Source: Fen-1077 sp050014355 (GTDB taxonomy: Bacteria > Chloroflexota > Dehalococcoidia > Dehalococcoidales > RBG-16-60-22). Taken from it: a DNA stretch of 15,123 bases. Shown here in pieces: positions 13,352-15,123 of this stretch. The translations under genes were made by a program, and so were the position numbers. The notes below the pieces were generated by a model that did not search any database, was not told the origin of the DNA, and saw only the letters and a list, made by a program, of their open reading frames with translations. Location of the stretch: NCBI GenBank assembly GCA_050014355.1, contig JBEKDL010000049.1, positions 1 through 15,123 on the forward strand, read 5' to 3'. Every line of letters starts with the position of its first letter. Position 1 is the stretch's first letter.

Positions 13352-13558
13352 ATGGTTCCGGAAATCAAGCTCGGTGATGTTGTCCGGCTCAAGAAAGTCC
13401 ACCCCTGTGGCGGCTATGACTGGCGGGTGGTCCGGCTCGGCGCGGATATCGGTATAAAATGTCTGAAGTGCGGCCGCCGGGTCCTGCTGGAAAGGGCCGT
13501 TTTGCAGCGCCGGGTTAAGGAAATCGTGGCGCCGCAGGGGTCTGGCGCGCCGGATTAA
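13352..13558 (+). CDS. DUF951 family small protein
   Basis: A 68-residue protein matching the DUF951 pattern: LGDVVRLKKVHPCGGYDWRVVRLGADIGIKCLKCGRRVLLER. Three cysteines (Cys19 in HPCG, Cys37 and Cys40 in KCLKC) with His17 could bind a metal. Members are small, basic, soluble proteins of unknown function, often found next to ribosome- or chromosome-related genes in Firmicutes and Chloroflexota; some have been proposed to bind nucleic acid. It starts 9 bp after the pyrF stop on the same strand, so it is very likely the third gene of the SWIM-pyrF transcript. The ribosome site is weak (AAAGA, about 6 bases before the ATG). The stop lies 6 bp from the end of the opposing response-regulator gene. 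Confidence 0.85.
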   Translation: MVPEIKLGDVVRLKKVHPCGGYDWRVVRLGADIGIKCLKCGRRVLLERAVLQRRVKEIVAPQGSGAPD

Positions 13559-13564
13559 GCCCTT

Positions 13565-14017
13565 TTATTTGGCCGGTTTAATCAATGCCGGCTCTTTCCA
13601 TGCGATGGGTTGCCCGCTAGCAGTTTGCTCTAAAATATCGGCTACGGTACGGCTCAAGTCGCTGGCGCTCAAAGGTTTGATGAGATAACCCGCGGCGCCC
13701 ATCCTCAAAGTCTTTTTACGCTGTAACGTTTCTGCGATGGCCGTGAGCACGACCACGGGTATTATCGCCAGTTCCGGATTACGTTTTATTTCGCGCAGGA
13801 TGGACCATCCGTCCAGGGTGGGGAGGAGTAAGTCAAGCAGCACCAGGTTGATTGTTTTTTCTTTTATGATTTCCAGTCCTGTGGCGCCACCGCTGGCAGT
13901 GAGCACATTATAGCCCTCGAGCTCCAGCACCCGGGCGATAAAGTTCCGGATATCGGCGTCATCCTCGATAATCAGGACAGTGCTCTTCTTGGTTTTGCTG
14001 CTTCGCTCTGTATCCAT
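13565..14017 (-). CDS. Stand-alone receiver-domain response regulator (CheY-like)
   Basis: A 150-residue protein made of one receiver domain (about 12-135) with short charged extensions and no DNA-binding or enzymatic output domain. The acidic pocket is Glu18-Asp19-Asp20 (LIIEDDADIR), and the phospho-acceptor is Asp62 in LVLLDLLLP. The conserved Thr92 (VVLTA) and Lys114 (YLIKPLS) complete the active site, so it should accept phosphate from a histidine kinase. No kinase gene is in the window, so its partner is unknown. Single-domain regulators act by binding a partner protein, or relay phosphate. The ribosome site before the ATG is weak (AAAAGAG). The gene is convergent with the DUF951 gene. 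The window shows nothing chemotaxis-specific. Confidence 0.92.
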   Translation of the reverse strand: MDTERSSKTKKSTVLIIEDDADIRNFIARVLELEGYNVLTASGGATGLEIIKEKTINLVLLDLLLPTLDGWSILREIKRNPELAIIPVVVLTAIAETLQRKKTLRMGAAGYLIKPLSASDLSRTVADILEQTASGQPIAWKEPALIKPAK

Positions 14018-14042
14018 TTTTCTCTTTTCAGCCTAGCAGTAG

Positions 14043-14071
14043 ATTATAAAGATGCGTATAAAAATAATAAA
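14043..14071 (-). promoter_or_regulatory. Possible promoter of the response-regulator gene
   Basis: On the minus strand TATAAT (14043-14048) has a weak TTTATT 17 bp upstream (14066-14071). The surrounding DNA is very A/T-rich, so chance matches are likely. Confidence 0.4.
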
Positions 14072-14169
14072 TAGATTGTTGAATAATCATAAAAATTCTA
14101 TAAAAAAGGCAGCAAAATATTAGATAATTGGCGAAAATTTGCCAGATGGCGAATAAGCACCGGCAAACC

Positions 14170-14199
14170 TTGTCAGGCCGAGGGGGCAGATGATATGAT
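14170..14199 (+). promoter_or_regulatory. Promoter of the tRNA-Thr locus
   Basis: TTGTCA (14170-14175) and TATGAT (14194-14199) are separated by 18 bp; each is one base from consensus. The start would fall near 14206, about 24 bases before the tRNA 5' end. Its presence suggests that this is the original chromosomal head of the tRNA gene and not a transplanted copy. Confidence 0.65.
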
Positions 14200-14229
14200 A
14201 AAAATAACTAAAAGCGGCCTGGAGCTAAT

Positions 14230-14266
14230 GTCAGCGTAGCTCAGGGGTAGAGCAGCGGTTTCGTAA
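14230..14266 (+). pseudogene. Interrupted tRNA-Thr(CGT), 5' half only
   Basis: The sequence follows a tRNA from position 1 to 38. It has an acceptor 5' strand (GTCAGCG), T8-A9, a D stem GCTC/GAGC with an AGGGGTA loop, A26, an anticodon stem 5' strand GCGGT, and the loop TTCGTAA, which gives anticodon CGT (threonine). The 3' strand should then read ACCGC, but the DNA continues TTCTA and no T arm or acceptor 3' strand follows within the window. The break is exactly at the end of the anticodon loop, a known crossover region for tyrosine recombinases that use tRNA genes. ACG codons could still be read by a tRNA-Thr(TGT), so loss would be tolerable. A group I intron at this point is possible but not supported by visible intron structure. 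Confidence 0.7.
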
Positions 14267-14356
14267 TTCTAAGCTAGGTATGCTGTGGTGTGCCGTTAGA
14301 TACAAAATAGAACCTTTGTGTTAGTTGCTAAAACCCCGTTTTGAAGCTAAAGTGCC

Positions 14357-14406
14357 TTTTGGTGACATCCTGTCCTTTTTAGTTTGTCGCCAAAATGTCG
14401 CCAAAA
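14357..14406. repeat. Three copies of an 11-bp repeat, recombinase arm-site-like
   Basis: TGTCGCCAAAA occurs twice in direct tandem (14385-14395 and 14396-14406), and once inverted with one mismatch as TTTTGGTGACA (14357-14367). They lie about 90-140 bp downstream of the break in the tRNA gene. Clusters of 10-11 bp repeats near an att core are typical arm-type binding sites of tyrosine integrases. The same bases on the minus strand read FGDILATN-stop, a C-terminus typical of such integrases, so it may instead be the tail of a decayed integrase gene. Confidence 0.5.
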
Positions 14407-14538
14407 CCCAAGCTAACTGGACCGTCCTTTCAGAATTGGATCGGCAGGAAAGTGGATGAATGGAACTATTTCACGCTCTGGCGTTAACGCAGCTTCACGA
14501 CGTTTTGCGCAGTTCTTGAGGGGATGCTTTCCAATAAA

Positions 14539-14645
14539 CCCGAAGGGCAGGGTTCCACGGGCTTTGCCCGTGGGTGAATGCGTAACCGCCCGAAGGGCGT
14601 GCAGCAAAGCTTGAGTTACAAAGTGCCACGGGCTCTGCCCGTGGG
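14539..14645. repeat. Duplicated pair of GC-rich hairpins
   Basis: Two unit types alternate: hairpin A, CCCGAAGGG (14539-14547 and 14589-14597), and hairpin B, CCACGGGC-NNTG-CCCGTGG (14555-14573 and 14626-14644). The A-to-B spacing is 16 bp in the first unit and 37 bp in the second. Outside them lie further complementary pairs, ACAAAGTGC (14618-14626) with GCACTTTGT (14668-14676) and AAGCCAC (14652-14658) with GTGGCTT (14675-14681). It looks like a structured noncoding element, possibly REP-like or part of a mobile element end. Confidence 0.6.
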
Positions 14646-14681
14646 TATCGGAAGCCACTTGGCCCTCGCACTTTGTGGCTT

Positions 14682-15123
14682 ATCCCAAAGTGGTCCACCA
14701 AGTCATTGGCGATGACTAAATCACTCTCATGGTCTTAAGGTCAACCGCTTGAGGTGGTCCCCCAAAATTCGGAAACGGTGTAAAGTGGTACCTGCCGCAC
14801 TTATCTCAGACACTGTAGGTAAAAGACTAACATGCTGAAAGTCACATTCCATCTTTTTATTACCAAGAGTCACATAACGATGTAATGTGCAACTAATGAC
14901 GGAATGCGCAGAATACTGTTGTGGCAAGATGCGGGTAGATTCTTTTTTTAGGTAGCGAGTAAAGACAAGCCTTCTCGTCCTAGAATAGTTTTCTTTATGT
15001 AGCCTAGCAGGGTGTTGAAAAACGGGCGTTAAATCACTTATTTTCAATCCTTCTCACCTTTCTTGATGGTTTTAAGTCCTACTGCCTGGTTTCTGAAGCC
15101 TCCCGGAGAGGTTTTAGATAGCG
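14682..15123. other. Gene-free stretch, probably decayed mobile DNA
   Basis: No convincing protein gene is seen on either strand. The longest frame (minus strand, about 106 codons ending at 14727) has a TTG start, no ribosome site and no recognisable motif. Visible structure is limited: a small AGTCAT-TGGCG-ATGACT hairpin (14701-14717); a GTGGTCCCCCAAAATTCGGAA segment near 14753-14773 that resembles insertion-sequence flanks; and GGGTGTTGAAAAACG near 15010-15024, which resembles the terminal sequence of some transposons. From there to the right edge the minus strand is open for about 24 codons ending in KKGEKD, which could be the tail of a gene outside the window. Confidence 0.4.

Noticed and set aside
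13571..13597. GCCGG...CCGGC hairpin with TCTTT after the DUF951 gene.
   Set aside because: The stem is only 5 bp with an 11-base loop and lies in the last codons of the opposing receiver gene; too weak to call a terminator.
14150..14190. CCGGCAAACC resembles the opening of a c-di-GMP-I riboswitch.
   Set aside because: The rest of the conserved core (GGGACGCAAAGCC and the tetraloop-receptor part) is missing, and the next element on this strand is the tRNA promoter.
14413..14701. Two overlapping minus-strand frames of 68 and 81 codons.
   Set aside because: Both run through the palindromic hairpin repeats, are rich in R, P, S and H from GC-rich palindromes, and have no ribosome site or family motif.
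1..15123. CRISPR arrays, toxin-antitoxin pairs, restriction systems, phage structural genes.
   Set aside because: No regularly spaced repeat-spacer pattern and no protein with motifs of these systems was seen.

Overview
The window looks like chromosomal DNA of a Chloroflexota bacterium, most likely a Dehalococcoidia-type lineage. That placement is an inference from gene content: a 46-residue two-CxxC protein (DUF5679 type), a DUF951 protein, a type 2 ArgC, and a long class II aldolase-like protein behind a 6-phosphofructokinase. The LexA box of the GAAC-N4-GTTC type is also consistent. No rRNA or other decisive marker is present. The window is mostly ordinary housekeeping DNA, ending in a scarred mobile-element region.

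Layout. 1-660: the 3' end of purF (+) and a small unknown gene (-). 661-1573: an AT-rich control region with a 24-bp direct repeat, a near-consensus promoter, a perfect Gram-positive-type SOS box and lexA (+). 1678-2042: a small unknown helical protein, then a palindromic interspersed repeat. 2050-5020: ilvE-type branched-chain aminotransferase (-), a divergent DedA/VTT membrane protein (+), and an MFS transporter (-) whose 3' end overlaps the DedA gene. 5053-8062: a folate (p-aminobenzoate) cluster pabB-pabA-pabC (+), with a long AAGTCAAAA-type inverted repeat between pabA and pabC. 8065-9116: argC (-). 9259-9530: a promoter, a tiny zinc-ribbon-like gene and a clear intrinsic terminator (+). 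9552-12014: a pfk-fba glycolysis pair (-) driven by a perfect-consensus promoter. 12210-13558: an attenuator-like hairpin, then a tight SWIM zinc-finger / pyrF / DUF951 cluster (+). 13565-14017: a stand-alone CheY-like receiver (-). 14018-15123: about 1.1 kb without a credible protein gene. It holds a promoter followed by a tRNA-Thr(CGT) gene that breaks off right after the anticodon loop, three copies of an 11-bp repeat resembling recombinase arm sites, duplicated GC-rich hairpins, and sequence that may be the end of an insertion element.

How the genes fit together. PabB and PabA would form aminodeoxychorismate synthase, and the class IV aminotransferase-fold protein behind them is the likely lyase that releases p-aminobenzoate. 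IlvE and ArgC serve branched-chain amino acid and arginine synthesis. PurF and PyrF are the committed purine step and the last UMP step. PFK and the aldolase catalyse consecutive glycolytic steps and are translationally overlapped. Several gene pairs end tail-to-tail with almost no gap (18-bp overlap, 2 bp, 6 bp), so the chromosome is compact here except at the right end.

I see no convincing undescribed multi-gene system. The most interesting features are the interrupted tRNA-Thr locus with its recombinase-like repeats, the SWIM-pyrF coupling with its leader hairpin, and the regulatory architecture at lexA.
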